From assembly GCA_027886175.1 (NCBI GenBank), contig JAJNNQ010000075.1:33448501-33512500 (forward strand): 64,000 bases of DNA. Reading direction: 5' to 3'. The notes under the pieces were generated by a model that saw nothing but the letters and a program-made list of their open reading frames with translations, was not told the origin of the DNA and ran no database searches. The translations under genes and the position numbers were made by a program. Of this stretch, positions 1 through 12,800 are shown in pieces; the stretch's first letter is position 1, and every line of letters begins with the position of its first letter. Source of the stretch: Phylloscopus collybita. Lineage: Eukaryota; Chordata; Aves; Passeriformes; Phylloscopidae.

Positions 1-877
1 AATAAAACAGCCCCTCTGCTAGCTTATAAAAAATTGCAGACTCTTAGCTGTACAAAGTCTAGAGTGCGTTTATCTGTTTGAAGGAACTAAGCCCTCACAT
101 GCAGATGGATTGAGTTCAGCTTTTATTAAAGTGAAACCAAATCAGTTTATATAACAGAAATTATGTCCTTAATCATTATGCAAGTATTTTTATCTATTGC
201 TTGTAAACATATGAGGTCAGCTGTACCTTTGTTAGAAAATAAACAAAGGAAAAAAATTCAAAATGACTGAGCATTTGAGTAAAGAAAACTTCCAGCTGAG
301 CAGGCAGTCATTTTTGGAAGGAAGGCTGCAAAACCTCTCAAAGGTGTTCCTGTGTAAAATGGCTGTGTGTTAGTGTGCTACAGCAGCAATTTGCTTTTTA
401 CCGATGTCTCAAAGCCAGCAGTGGACTTTGCCACCACTCCAAGCCACAGTAAACCACAGCTTCGGCTCATCATCCTGAGCACTTGCATGGCAAAGACAGA
501 AGTGGGATATGCAGAACAAGCCCTACAACACCAGCATGAAGTAGAGTGTGTCAAGAAGAAAATAATACTGCAGGACACAACTTGTCTCCAGCTCTGAACT
601 TGGATTGACTATACATGCTCTCAAATCAGAAAGGGGCTTTCCAGTTTCTGAAAGTAGAACAGACTTCTGAGCCTCTAGCACACAATTAATTTTGGTTATA
701 CTATTTAAACTAACATCTGCTTACCAGGCCTGATTGACTGAGGAAAAAATTCCCCACATGCTTCTTAATCATAACAGAAGTAAATATTGAAGTAAGGTGC
801 CACTACATGGCAGTATGTCACTACAGGAAAAAAATGCTCAATCTATTCTGTCCCAAAGTTATATAATACTTTTTGTT

Positions 878-948
878 TGTTTTTTTTTTTTACTTATCTT
901 TTTTTCCTTTAATATCATATTAAAATTAAATTAAATTAAATTAAAACA
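878..948. repeat. T run and (TTAAA)n microsatellite
   Basis: A run of T is followed about 35 bases later by four to five units of TTAAA at about 925-947. This is a simple AT-rich microsatellite with no sign of a retroposon body attached. Confidence 0.85.
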
Positions 949-3792
949 AAAATTCCTTAATTTATTCAGAGAAAATGGATAAGAAAAGGGAAAATTTGGC
1001 TAATTTGTTTATTGATCACATACAGTAAGATTTACATTTCTGTAGTTTCTACATAATAGAGAGAAAGAATTAATAAAAATTTTAATAGAGAGGAAATATA
1101 TTAATATTGCAGCAGCATCAATCCTAATGATTTCTGCTCATTCCAATAATTTCCTGATTTTGAGAAGGGATTTCAACAAATAATGTCTGTTAATGTCCAT
1201 ACCTAGCCAAATATTACTGTACATTCTTAACTCTTTCACATTTCATCGTCTTAGCAAGTGCAATGTATTTTTGGTCAGAAGCTTCTTATATAATATCCTT
1301 ATATAATATACACAGCATATCTCAGCCTACTAAACAAGCTTACAAGAGCTCAGAGAGAAGGCAGCAAGATAAAAGAAGAACAGAAGAAAGAGCAATATTC
1401 TTTTAATCTTCCATGGACTCTTTGTAATGTCAGTTACCAACAGATCTCCTTTCTCAAGCAACTGGCATGTGACTTGTTCCAAAGATAGATCAGCAGAACA
1501 CCAAGCACAGTAGAGTGAAAAAGAAAAAAATAAACAAGGTAAAAATGGTATCAATCTCCTAAGAAAGTATTCCCAAACAAGCCAAAAGCCTGGTTTACAA
1601 AGCCTGTAGGGACAATTATCCCTCTAGCCATCTGAAAATGAAACCACAGTATGTCCTTCCTTCTTAAAAAGTAAAATTCACGTAAAGTCAGATGTGCAGG
1701 GAGAAAACAAATCTTCCATTCCCAAAAGCTTGTGCAAACAAGAAGTGATTGAAGTCTCCACAACACATGAATTTTTGTTCCGCATTTTTATCTGCTGCAA
1801 AAACTGAACATACTACTGTATTACTAACCAGTAGTTCACAGAAGTAAGGGACCATTCTGCTTTTTGCCCTGTCAAAAATCAGCATTTCAGGGAGAGAAAA
1901 CAAATAGTCCAAATGACAGATAAACAAGTTTGCCTTCACCTACTCAAAAATCCATGGTTGATGTATACACACAGTGTAAAACTTCATCAATCCAAGACTG
2001 TCTGAGACAAACCAGGCAGGTGAACTGCCACAGACAAACAGAGCAAGAGCCATGGGCTTGGCTCCTGCTCTTGTGCTCTAACAAGGTCTTCTGGAAATCG
2101 AGCTCTATGAACCTTGGGGTCCTGGAGAGCAACTCCCTTAACAGACTTTCTCACTCAGGAACTGGAAAATAGCAAACTCATACCTAAGTTCAGCTGCGAC
2201 TACAAAGCAGAAACCCTCTCCTTAGGAAAACAAAGCTAGAATGGATCTCAGAAAGTTATGTAGGATGTTGTCAGTTCCTGTGCAGGACACATTATGCCAT
2301 GCCAATTGAGGCAAAAATCAGACAATGCCTTCTCCTGTGGGGATCCCTGCTCCAGGAACCACAGCGGACACTGCAATTTGCACCTTCAGCAGAGTTTGTG
2401 ATCAGTGATCTGGTGCTTCATGGGTTGAAATGTGCTGCCATGGCAGCAAGGGCTGAACACAACAGGCAGGAATTAACCTGAATTAAAGGGAAATGCCCAG
2501 TTGCTAAGTCTGTTTTTATAATGTAGAATAACATCATTAGTCTGCTGGAAGCAAAGGAGGCTAAATCACTCTCCAGCACTCCCTCTCCCACAAAAACTCT
2601 TACTTATTTTGCTGCTAATGACTATCTGTCCCTTCCCTCTTCTCTAAATGCTCTTTTGCAATGGTCCTTCCTGTGATTTATATACATTAGAATTGCAAGC
2701 ATGAATAAGAAGTACCTCACTTTTTTATCATGCCGTGTAAGTACAACACATTCAACCTAATAAATGTTCATTCTTCAATTTTTTTAATAGTTTTATTGCT
2801 GATAATGGGAGTTTCTGTACTTACTCATTAAATTTGTCAAGTCCCTTCTTTAGGAATTGATTTTGAATTTATAATACATTTTGCTCTGGATTGATATTAA
2901 TGTGTAATTGTAAGCCACTTTTTTCCTGCCTTACTGGATTAATTTAATGTCTTTTTAAAGATACAGTTCTATGTGACATCATTCCCCTGCCAGATTTATA
3001 ACAGCCAATGAAGTCACCATTATAGCTTCTCATAATTTTCTTCTTTCACCAGTGGTCTAATATGCCATTATTCCTATTTCTCAGTTATGAATCTAGCTTC
3101 TGGACAGGTAACCTTTACCTAGAATGCAATATTTAAGTCACAATAATGGTAAGAAATACTTTACTGTTTTACTTTGATTAATAAACCGTATATCAGTATT
3201 AGCAAATTTCAGTATATTTCAGATGCAATAGAGATGAGAAACAGTATAAAATATAAGGGTTAATATTGAAAATATTGTACATGTTTCTGAAAGAATCATA
3301 TTTCTTTACAGCTTTTAAATCCTAGATATAAATTCTTGTTATTTGTTCTGTTTGTACCTACTTATAACACAGAGATTTCCTTGTATAAGGACATGCATAT
3401 GAAATTACACTCAGTATTAAATGAAAAATATCTATTGCATATTGTATTTTCTTTTCCTCTTACCCTTGTTAATGAGTGACTTAGTATGTTTGTGCTCCTT
3501 GTCCCAAGTTTAACATCATTAGTATAGAAAGTAGGTGTGAAATTAATACATTTCTGTAAAAACATTAATTTTGGCAGTTCAAACACTTTCAGCTATAAAC
3601 TGTACCTTGGGCAGGCTGTACCTTCACATCTGCACACTGGCTATTGGCTCAGTCACATTTTCTCCTTTGGCTCCTCTCAGTTCTGGGGTTTCAGCCTTGG
3701 GTGACAAGGAGGAACATGTGTCTCTTCTTTCTGCCTCAGTGTAGTATTTGAAGATCTGAATATTTATTCTCATTTCCTAATATTTAGACTTC

Positions 3793-3815
3793 GTGTGTTT
3801 GTGTGTGTGTGTGTT
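3793..3815. repeat. (GT)n dinucleotide microsatellite
   Basis: Alternating GT units with one TTT interruption. This is an ordinary vertebrate dinucleotide repeat, likely polymorphic in length. Confidence 0.9.
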
Positions 3816-5948
3816 GAATAGTGCCACGTCTTTGATTATTGACAAAAGGTTCACCTCACAAAAAATATTAGACCAATAGCTGGCCATAGCCATCACATAG
3901 GACCAGGTTTATAGAAAGATTCTTTATTGTAAAAAAAACCAAACAACCCATATATCTGTCTACAGAGTTAATTTACATGGATACATCTCAATTAGTGCTG
4001 AAATTAGCTTGAATTTGGCAGTCATAACTTTGGTGCCCTGGGCTAATATGGCTGCAGGAGATAGATTTATGTTATCATAATTGTATAACATTTTTGAAAA
4101 TGAGGGAAAATAGCATATTGACAATCTAATCATATGAACAGTATCCCTGTTCCAAACTTCAGATGTGTTGAAGAAATAAATGCCTGTGTGTGGTCTTTCT
4201 TCCCTTTCCCTCCTCAGCAATGATTCTGTTTCTGCAGGGTCAGAAAAGAAAATGCTGGAAACACGGTTGTGAGGAGCAAGTTGAAGAAATAGCAGAAAGA
4301 AGGAGGAAAAATATGGCAGATGAAGCAAACTGAGTACTAATCTTGAGAAAGGTTTCCCTGGATTTTACAAAATGTATTTTTATACTTTTGTGCACATTTT
4401 TTATTTATCAAACCTCCATTCTAAAAATTAACCCATCATGTTTGTACATTTAACTTCTCTAAGTTCATTGCAGAGCTCAGTTGAGAAGTACTGATGTACA
4501 GGTTACTCTTTCCACAGCATTCAAAGTATTTATGGGAGCAATTTTGTACTAGGATCATCACTTAACTCTTCTGTTTGCCACAGGGTGAACAGTTCCCCTG
4601 CTAAATTTTTTAACCCTAAATATGAAGAATGATTTTTACATTTAAACTCTTCAATCCAGGATTAAATTTGCAAAGTTCCACCATATATAAGTTTTTAAGT
4701 TTTCCTTCTTACTTACCTTTCAAAGAAAAAAAAAATAGAAATGGCCATGAAAAATAATTTAAAGGAACACCACGACTCCTAAAAAAAAAGTTGTGTATCA
4801 GCCCCTGATTAGACCATATTTTCATCAAAGGATCAAATGTCTTTATTCCTGACAACTAGAGATAATGAAAAAATACAAACATGTGCTTTGTCCTTGTTGC
4901 AGGGTCAGGAGATACAATCACTCACTTAAACTATTAAATGTAATGCATACAAGCATAGGGAGATGAAAAGTGCCAGTTTAAATTAGCTTGACCTGTAGTG
5001 TTGACTCCTGGACAGATGGCATAATATACCCTGACTTCATTGCTGAGGCATTAGAAGCACACAGCAAGAGCCCATTGTGATATTAAGAAAAAGCTCTGAA
5101 GCAAACTCAAACTGAGATCCAAAAACCTGCTGGCCCCCTGTGAGGCTCTTGGCTTCCTTTTGCCAGACCTATTACAATATAGAATGAAGTCTTCTCAGTT
5201 TTAGCTAAAGCAGTGCAGTGCTCAGGCAATGAACACACATTTTCTATTTTGCTGTCTAGAGTGTGTTTTAGGATGAGATTCAGAGTCCTAAAGACCAGGC
5301 TCACAAAGGGCAAACCAGTCAAAATCAATGTACTCTTCCAAAGAGAAGGAAAAGCTAACTGTACCCAAACCTCATTGTTTGACAAAGCTGGCAATCCTTT
5401 AAGAAGGAGTGTACAGGCATAGAAATCAGATAGATCTGTAAATCCACATGTAGTATTTCTCATGACACAGCAAGAGTCATGTAAATAAGCTTTTCCCCCC
5501 ATAAATCTCCGTACTGTTAGTAGAAACTGAAGGTTCTTCTACACACACAACAACCCACACATAACTTTCTGTAGATTTCAAATTTAAAGAGAAAAACAGT
5601 GCTTATCCAACTTCTCTTTTGCATTCATTCTAAAAATTGGGAGGGTTGTCTCTCAAGTGAATATATAACTCACTGTCTAACCTCCTGAGAAACCAAAGAA
5701 GGGGTGTAGAGTGCAGAGCACTAACAAAATAGCCAAGTATATAAAAACAAAGAGAGAAAGGCCAATGGCATCCCACCAAGCAAAAGGCAGTTAGGAAAGC
5801 AAAGTAATTAGCCATTTTTACAATGCATGGAAGTTGGCATCTTGAAAATGGTTGGCTCCAAATATCAGTGACATATCCATTTGTTTCTTCTCTAGCATAA
5901 GATTGCAGCGACTCATTTTGGGAATTTATGGGCTCTAAGTGGAAAGGA

Positions 5949-5970
5949 CACATCACAGTACTGTGATGTG
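5949..5970. repeat. 22-bp perfect palindrome
   Basis: The half-site CACATCACAGT (5949-5959) is followed with no spacer by its exact reverse complement (5960-5970). One mismatch further out, GG and CC at the two edges also pair, giving a 28-bp near-palindrome. A 22-bp perfect palindrome is expected about 0.015 times by chance in a window this size with equal base use, so it stands out. It could be a site for a dimeric DNA-binding protein or a relic of inverted duplication. No function can be assigned from sequence. Confidence 0.9.
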
Positions 5971-7440
5971 CCCAGCATTCATCAAACAGGCTCACCCACA
6001 GCTCTAAAGGTCATATGGGTTTTGTTTTATCTGGTCCTTTATAAAACTAGAGAAAATAATATCCCTGAAATCTCCTCATGCTTCTCTCTCCTGCAAAGGC
6101 AGAAAGCACAACAAAGGGCAAAGAAAGTTAAGAAAAGAGATGATGACATTGGATGAACCTTGCATGGAAGGATTGTGTGATGCTCTGTATGCCACGTTAT
6201 TACTCTGAATAGACCTGCCCAAGCTTCTCCTACTCTTTAGTAATTTTTATGTACTGAGATAACCGTACAAGAAGCCAGGTAGTGATTTATTCCATAAAAT
6301 GTACTAGATTCAAATTGTTCTTGCCAGTGACCACACTTCCCATTTTGTTTTTGGGCCATAGTGTAATCTATTTCTTTCCCACATCCTTCAAAATCTTTAT
6401 TATTTTACAACCATCAAGTTTTGGAAGCTCTCATTTTAAAGGAAGAAATTGTTTTAAAAATGGGCAAAAAATAGATAAAAATATTGTCACCTACAAGTCA
6501 GCTTAACATAAAACAACAATCATTCAATCCCAAAGTCTGGCAGTAATCTGTGGCTCTCAATTCAGGCATCACTACATCTTGCAGGTTACCCAGGCATTTG
6601 CTTTTAAAATTGTGTTCCACTTTGTTACACGGCTTGCAGAAAGCCTGCAAGAAATCAAGTGTGGTTTATTTTCAGCACAGACCATCTATTACAGTGTGAA
6701 TGATTTCTCTAAAGTTTTAAGCACCTAACAAGAGAATGATTTGTGTTCCCAAGCCTGAGTTTTTTTCTAAATAGTCCAATAAAAGATATTTAATCCTACA
6801 AATACTGCCTTGCCTAAAATTAGGCACCTGAGTAAGAAGGTTGAATTTAGGCATTCCGGCACCTGCTTTGTTAATTTAAAGCACCCTCTTAAATTTAAAC
6901 ATATTTAAGCACCAACACCAAAAGTGTTGGGCAGTTTCCATTAATCTCTTTCGGGGAAAAAAAAAAAGAAAGAAAGAAAGAAAGAAAAAACAACACACAT
7001 TTATCTCCCTGACTAAATTTAATCATGCATATTAAAAATGTTGGCTTTTATGACTAATGGAAAGTTGAAATACTTTCTCACTGTGTTATTTTAAAGGATT
7101 TGCAACACAGAGGAGTTTTCTGAGCAATCACAACACTGTGCATACACACCCTGCTTCTTATTTATACCCCACTAGCACTGAGGCAGTGGATAATGGCTCC
7201 ACTGTTGCAGTTACTGTACAGACAAAACTGTTGCAGCAACCTTTGCCAAATGTACAGTTTGGGTTAAGGCCGAGCTGGAGGTGAAGGTCTAATCAGAGAG
7301 CACTCAGAGCAAGTGAGGGAATATTAAAAGCTCCCTTGCAGTTCAGAGCAAAGAGAGGCCTCTAAGTAGGGCAGATCTCCATTCCGGGCTGTCAGAAGGC
7401 TGAGTTGTAACATGAGCTGGGCTCCATTTGCTTTTCCATT
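5971..7440. other. Non-coding DNA, no gene seen
   Basis: Nothing gene-like is visible. The only notable item is the GAAA microsatellite near 6957. From about 7100 the base composition becomes less AT-rich, leading into the TATA/poly(A)-signal block at 7441-7502. Confidence 0.7.
6957..6990. repeat. A run plus (GAAA)n microsatellite
   Basis: About eleven A residues followed by five GAAA units and a further A run. Purine-only on the plus strand. Simple repeat. Confidence 0.9.
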
Positions 7441-7502
7441 TATATAAAAACCTTTTTGTTTCTTTTGTTATAAACTTAGACCTCCAGAATAAAGCCTGGA
7501 GG
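7441..7502 (+). terminator. Candidate poly(A) signal in a hairpin loop
   Basis: AATAAA at 7488-7493 lies in the 8-base loop of a perfect 7-bp GC-rich hairpin: CCTCCAG at 7481-7487 pairs with CTGGAGG at 7496-7502. A G-rich stretch follows at once, then a GT-rich stretch (about 7543-7556). G-rich and GU-rich downstream elements are known features of vertebrate cleavage and polyadenylation sites. A TATATAAAAA motif lies at 7441-7450, about 40 bases upstream, a spacing also seen in retroviral LTRs. Whether a transcript ends here is inference. The hairpin could be coincidence. Confidence 0.35.
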
Positions 7503-8367
7503 AAGGGGGGAGGGAGAGGAACACTTGTTGCCTGAAAGATGTAGTTTGTTGTTTGACCACTGTATGCAGCATACAGTTCCTAGCTATCTGCCCAGTGTGC
7601 AGCAGCTCCTCTATGCCAGATAAAATTCCTTAAAAAATAAAGCTCTTGTCCACACCCAGAGAATGACCCAGTCCCTGCCCGCAAGGATCCTACATTGCAG
7701 AGGAAAGACAAAAGGACACCTGGAAAGAAGAGCAAGAAGGATGGTTTCCTTTTACAATACTCATAGACGAGGTCAGTCTTTAGGAGACATTTTAAGATGA
7801 GAAGACCTTGGCAAATCAAGGCTTTAAAAGCCGGTCGTAGCAGAGAGGAAGAAAGAAATCAATAGGATGGGAATAGGGTTAGCATATTAAGAAAGCTCTG
7901 TATTTGACATTCCTGATGGCAAAGGGAGCAGACCTTGGACAGAAGGAGAGAAACCTGAGAGAGGCTAAAGGAAGCTGTCTCCAGGGGCAGCTGTATCTAT
8001 TGAGCATGCTAAGGGAAGGCAGATCAGTAATAAACAAGAACATTGTATTGATCATGCAAGAACAGCACATACTGACATGTGCTTCTAGGAGATTAAAACA
8101 AGCAGAATAATAAGTAGTAGGACCTTACAAGAGTTAACATGGGAGATGATGAGTGAAAGCAAAATTATAAGTGTTCTACTTTTCTTCAAGAGAAGACATA
8201 TTTACCTCTTAGTCATGCACAGAGGAAGCAACACAAGCTGTGTTGATGTATTGGTGAGGGAAACTATAAAGAAATTGAAAGGCTTTACTCAGCTGAGACT
8301 TATGAGTAGTAATAACCAACAGCAACTTTGCTTTTCATAAAATCAGTTTTCACTGCTTTTATGCAGA
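7503..8367. other. Non-coding DNA, no gene seen
   Basis: Several overlapping short frames on both strands, for example around 7580-7819 and 7904-8110, none with splice signals or recognisable motifs. I see no gene or repeat body here. Confidence 0.7.
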
Positions 8368-8456
8368 ACCCTCATCACTGATCCCATTTTACAGAAGAGG
8401 GAAAAATGACATATCACTAAGTGATACAAATCACTGAAGGCTGGTGAGTGTGGCAG
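8368..8456 (-). mobile_element. Ancient MIR-like SINE fragment
   Basis: Read on the plus strand, the segment follows the reverse complement of the MIR core and 3' region. ACCCTCATC is followed by CCCATTTTACAGAAGAGG, then a degraded AAGTGAT...AAATCAC block and GGTGAGTGTGGCAG. These parallel the MIR landmarks (ATTTTACAGATGAGG, TTAAGTGACTTGCCCAAGGTCACACAG, TAGTGAGTGGCAG) in the correct order and spacing. MIR elements are ancient tRNA-derived SINEs shared across amniotes. The copy is fragmentary, and its tRNA-related 5' part is not visible. The match was made by eye against remembered consensus landmarks, not by alignment. Confidence 0.55.
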
Positions 8457-9810
8457 TACAGCCAAGGACAGTGCTTGGGAAACCCCACAGCATTTCTCTC
8501 ATGCAGCTGCATTCCTGCTGCAGCCAAGTGCAGCCACAGCTGAAGGGAATGCAGGGGGAAAGTTCTTTTTGCAACAAGCAATGTGGGATACTTGAGAAGA
8601 GAAAATGAACTTCCAGGTGAGACATCACTCTATGAATTTCCATTGAGCAGATTGAGTGCCTGTATAGTTCCTGTATATAACACAGGGACTGAAAATAATT
8701 CACTCTCCCTCAAAATGTAAACTCAAATTTTGTTTTTCTATGCAGTTACCCACATTGGTTTATCTTAGGTCTTGTCAATATAACAAAACCTGAAAAGAGA
8801 GAGTTGCAGTAAATAACCAATTATTAAACAATGAATTAGGGCTGTACATGGTTTTGTATGGTGAATTCAATTTGAAAGAAATATGGATCTCAAAAAAAGA
8901 GAAATTCCAGTTTGGAAAGCAGAAATATGATTAACTTTTGGTATTTTGCATTAGGTCTATAACTTAAGCTATTGAAGGAATTAGGAATTTGAAAAGGTAA
9001 ACAGACAACAAATTTCAGAAATCTACAAAGTGATAGGAAATTTAGTTTTGAGACTGTCCTCAGAAGTACTCTCTCATTTAAAAATTACAGAGGAGAGCTC
9101 CTCATGATGAATATTCTAGTCACTATCTATATCATAGACTTGAAGGCTATATATTTAGGGAGAGGGATGAAAAAAGTAATCAAGAGATTTGAAGGAGGTA
9201 GCTATTTCAGGATTAACTATGCACACACATCTACAAAATGGTAAAAAGCTTATTACTGCATATCCCAACGAAAAACCTGCTCAGAAAGACATGAAAAGTC
9301 CTGTAAACACATATGTACATTGAGGAAGTTAGTGAAAATATGAAGGTGAACACAAAGAAGAGCCCTGTTGTTCAGAACCAGAAAACTGCATGACATTACC
9401 ATGCTCTATGAGCTCCCAGTAATTATGGAAAATAAAAGGGCTGAATGCTCATAAGGTGAGGAACAATTTAATATGAACTATCACTTGGATGATAGCTCTG
9501 CCATGCCTTGGCCCTTTTGAGCCTCCCTGCTTCCCCTACCACTGAAGCAAAAAGATCTACAGTTGGGGGCTGAAATGCTTGGAGGTGAAAGAATTACAAT
9601 GGGAAAAACGGTCCTCTCTTTCCTTCCTGCTACAAATCCCACAGGGGCCCAGAAACCACAATTTGTATCAGATTTTGAGGGCTGAGATCTCAGCCAGTGT
9701 TCTACAAAACATGCCTTTTCATATTATAAAACCAGAGAAAGCCAACAGCATTAGTATTTCAAATTTGATTCTGTTAAAACAGGCTTATTTCTATTTCCTT
9801 CAGTCCCCTC
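8457..9810. other. Non-coding DNA, no gene seen
   Basis: AT-rich sequence without recognisable exons, promoters or repeats. Open frames such as 8431-8703 on the minus strand overlap the SINE fragment and are not credible genes. Confidence 0.75.
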
Positions 9811-9850
9811 TTTTTTTATTATTATTATTATTTATTTTTATTTTTTATAT
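9811..9850. repeat. (ATT)n low-complexity tract
   Basis: T run followed by repeated ATT and TTTA units. It runs directly into the left arm of the hairpin at 9848. Confidence 0.85.
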
Positions 9851-9884
9851 TTATTCCAAAGCCTATAGTGCTTTGGAATAAATA
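9848..9884. repeat. 15-bp perfect inverted repeat (hairpin)
   Basis: TATTTATTCCAAAGC (9848-9862) pairs perfectly with GCTTTGGAATAAATA (9870-9884) around the 7-base loop CTATAGT. A perfect 15-bp stem with a short loop is expected far less than once by chance in 64 kb. It is too short for a typical microRNA precursor and does not extend beyond 15 pairs. Both strands would present AATAAA in one arm. The simplest origin is a small template-switch or inverted-duplication event beside the ATT repeat. A structured RNA element or a MITE relic is possible but unsupported. Confidence 0.9.
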
Positions 9885-12800
9885 AGTTTGACGTTTGACC
9901 GAGTTTCAGCATGAAATTTTATAGCTGAGATAATACAAGCTTCTGTAAAATGAAGTAGCAAAATGTTCCCAGTTAGCTTTAACAATAAATGGAAAGAGGA
10001 AAGTTGCTTCTGAAATAAGGCTTTTTTCTCTACTTGTTACTAAAAAGTGCTGGAAGAGATTACTTTTTTATAGGTGCTATTTATCTATTGCTTCTCCTTA
10101 TTATTGATTTATAAACATATAAAGAACATGTAAAACATATCTAAGTAAAGTTTTTAACAGCACAGACATACACAAAGTCTCAGAATCCACCGTCATACTG
10201 CTTTTAAGTAGCATAATGCCATTCATTTAATTGACATATTCCTGAAATTTATTCCTGATTTATAAGCCACAGAAGTAGATCAGAATCTGATCCACAGAGC
10301 AATAGGATCTTTCTCTGTAAAATTGGTTTTAAATGTTAAATAGTCAGTGCCGCAATGATCAAAAGATGCCACAACAGTAGCAGCATCTCTGTTATTCTGA
10401 AATTTTCTTGCTTGTAAACTTCAGACAAAACCTCTTTTTGTTTGTTGATGTGAGCATTTTAACAGGAAACAGGAGTTCAGCCACTAAAAAGCACTTTTTT
10501 TCCAACACAAATTTCACCATTGTACTGTGATTGACAGCCATCCCAATGTCTATAAACAACCTACAAGCCTCCCAAATTGACCATTCAGTTCCTGCGTCCA
10601 ACATTTAAACACTGAGCGGTTTTTGCGCTCAATAAAATTCCTTTTCATTTCACCCTGGGTTGCCATGTCTCTTCAAACAGAGACAGAAAAGCAGTGCTCT
10701 GTGTCAGACAGATTTTAATTTTCAGTCCTCATCCATTCGTACAATGTAGACACAAGCAAACAAACCCTACCCAAAGCCTAGCAACCCACAGTTTAAACAG
10801 TCAATGCATATGAGCTACGGGATGAAGGCCTGGACCTGTTCACACATGAATAAAGAAGATTAAGATTTTCTTTCAAAGACATGAAGCCTTTTTGACAGCC
10901 TGTGTCAACAGCGCTGTCTGCCTCTCAATGTGAAACAGTCTTCTATCACAGGTTCCCACAGGGAGGTCTTGCTTATTAGCATGCTTTACACTTCCATTCC
11001 TTGTCAGTATTTAATTTAAGAATAAGGGTGCAAAGTTTTGCAAACTCTTACTTACCCACAATGAAAGGATAACTTACTGGAGACACTGAAAGGAAATACC
11101 AGCTAACACGAACACCTACAGGGTACACTTTTTAAAGAGGATAACCTAGGGAAAAAAAAAAAAAAAAGAGAGAGAAAAGCAGTGGATACAGTTGTGTTCT
11201 CTATTTGCCATTGCAAGAATATACCAGTAAATTTGTTAATCACAGAATGTCTCTTCTAGCTGGTTACTTTTGTAGAATTCTTGTCAGCCTACACTTTAAG
11301 TGTAAAGCACGTTCTGCTGTGCAGGGCAATACACCAATGAAAATTTTGGACATAACAAAAAATATCAATCAGAACAGCAACAATAATACTGACCGGGTTC
11401 ATACACAAGCACGATATTGAAGGGAGTCTTCAAAGTCATCAAACTGAGTCCACTGCTATCATAGGCAATATGACATATAATCCCTCTCAAAGAGTGACCA
11501 AGCGCTCTTCTAAAACAACACTGTGAACAACAGAAAGCCAAACCCATTGTTTTCATTCAAGAGAAAGATTAGTCCTGGCTGAAACAATTTAGATTCCATT
11601 TCTCTAAATGAATGACAGCACCAAGTCACCATTACAGATTGATGTTATCATGTTGTTTAAAATCAAAATATTCTAAGACTCCAGTCTTGCAAACATGCTT
11701 AGGGAGCTGTTTAGATAAAGAAGTGAGTGGTCCCAGTTAAGGTAATCGCATCAGGCAGATGTAGAGCACATGCAGCTTTCAGGATTGCAGTTTAAATTTC
11801 TGGAGCTAAAAATAATAGGAAAAAAATCTGTACTTCCTGCAATATTGGCAAAACATTTTTTTTTTTCAGGAACAAAAAATGTTACTGCTGTATTTGCTCA
11901 TTTCCTGGGTAAGACCACAGATTTGTTATCAGTTTGATCCTCTAACTTAATATTAAAAATTTACATTGAAATTATCACAGGAGAAAGTTATATTTTCAGT
12001 ATTGCAACAAGGAACAGTTTGTGTCTCAGCAAAATAAGTGGGAAAAGCTCCAAATTTATCTTAATATTGGACTTCAAACAACAGGATTAATAAGGATGGT
12101 CCTGAAAGCCAAGTCATAATCCACATCATGGGAAGCAAGATTTCAGACAGAAAAATTACAAAGATCTTTTTTTTCCAAAATCACTAAGATTTTTCATAAA
12201 GATCAAAATAATTTCTATCCACATGTTTTAGGGATTTTTTTTAATAAATTGCGCAACTAAAAGAAAGGAAAATGAATGTTTCATTGTTCTAATGTAAAAT
12301 TCAACATGAGATACAGAAAGAGCTGAATGACCTTGTAACTAGAAATAAACAGCTGAGACAAGGAGGGATAACTAGGATTACAAGGATCAACATTTAATGC
12401 ATCAAAAATCTTCCTTTAAAGCTGTGTACTGTACACAAAAATGATTTATAGTCTTTTACAAGTATCTGCTTAGCAGATGCTTTTAACAGTATTCCTGACT
12501 TTTTCTCCTCTGTGAAAATCGCAAATGAGTGTGTGAAAGCTAATACAATTGCATTAAAGATGAACTTCCTTTTATCCTGGTTCAATACATCTCAAAGAAA
12601 TTATCTAGGCTTTTAATTAGTTATTTTTAAGACAGTACACTTTGAGTTCTACAATTTGATTCTAGCCAGCATTTATTTCTGTCAAGTAAGCATGTGACTC
12701 AGTGCACTGCTGTTATAATTCATAACATATTTAGTTATGTTCTCAAAGATACATATTTGTTTAGGAGAAATAAATGTCATCTCAAGTTTTAATTTGCTAA

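Larger units (their letters stand above)
1..5948. other. Non-coding AT-rich DNA, no gene seen
   Basis: I see no gene in this stretch. Open frames on both strands are short, overlap each other and lack codon bias or paired splice signals. A slightly GC-richer patch near 2280-2490 carries a 60-codon plus-strand frame and a 16-bp palindrome (2433-2448), neither above chance. Small simple repeats are listed separately. The stretch reads as intronic or intergenic vertebrate DNA. Confidence 0.75.

Noticed and set aside
2433..2448. 16-bp palindrome TGCTGCCATGGCAGCA
   Set aside because: About one such palindrome is expected by chance in 64 kb.
11050..11085. Possible 30-base microexon on the minus strand
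   Set aside because: Good acceptor and donor motifs, but the enclosed sequence is too short to judge and has a stop in one frame.
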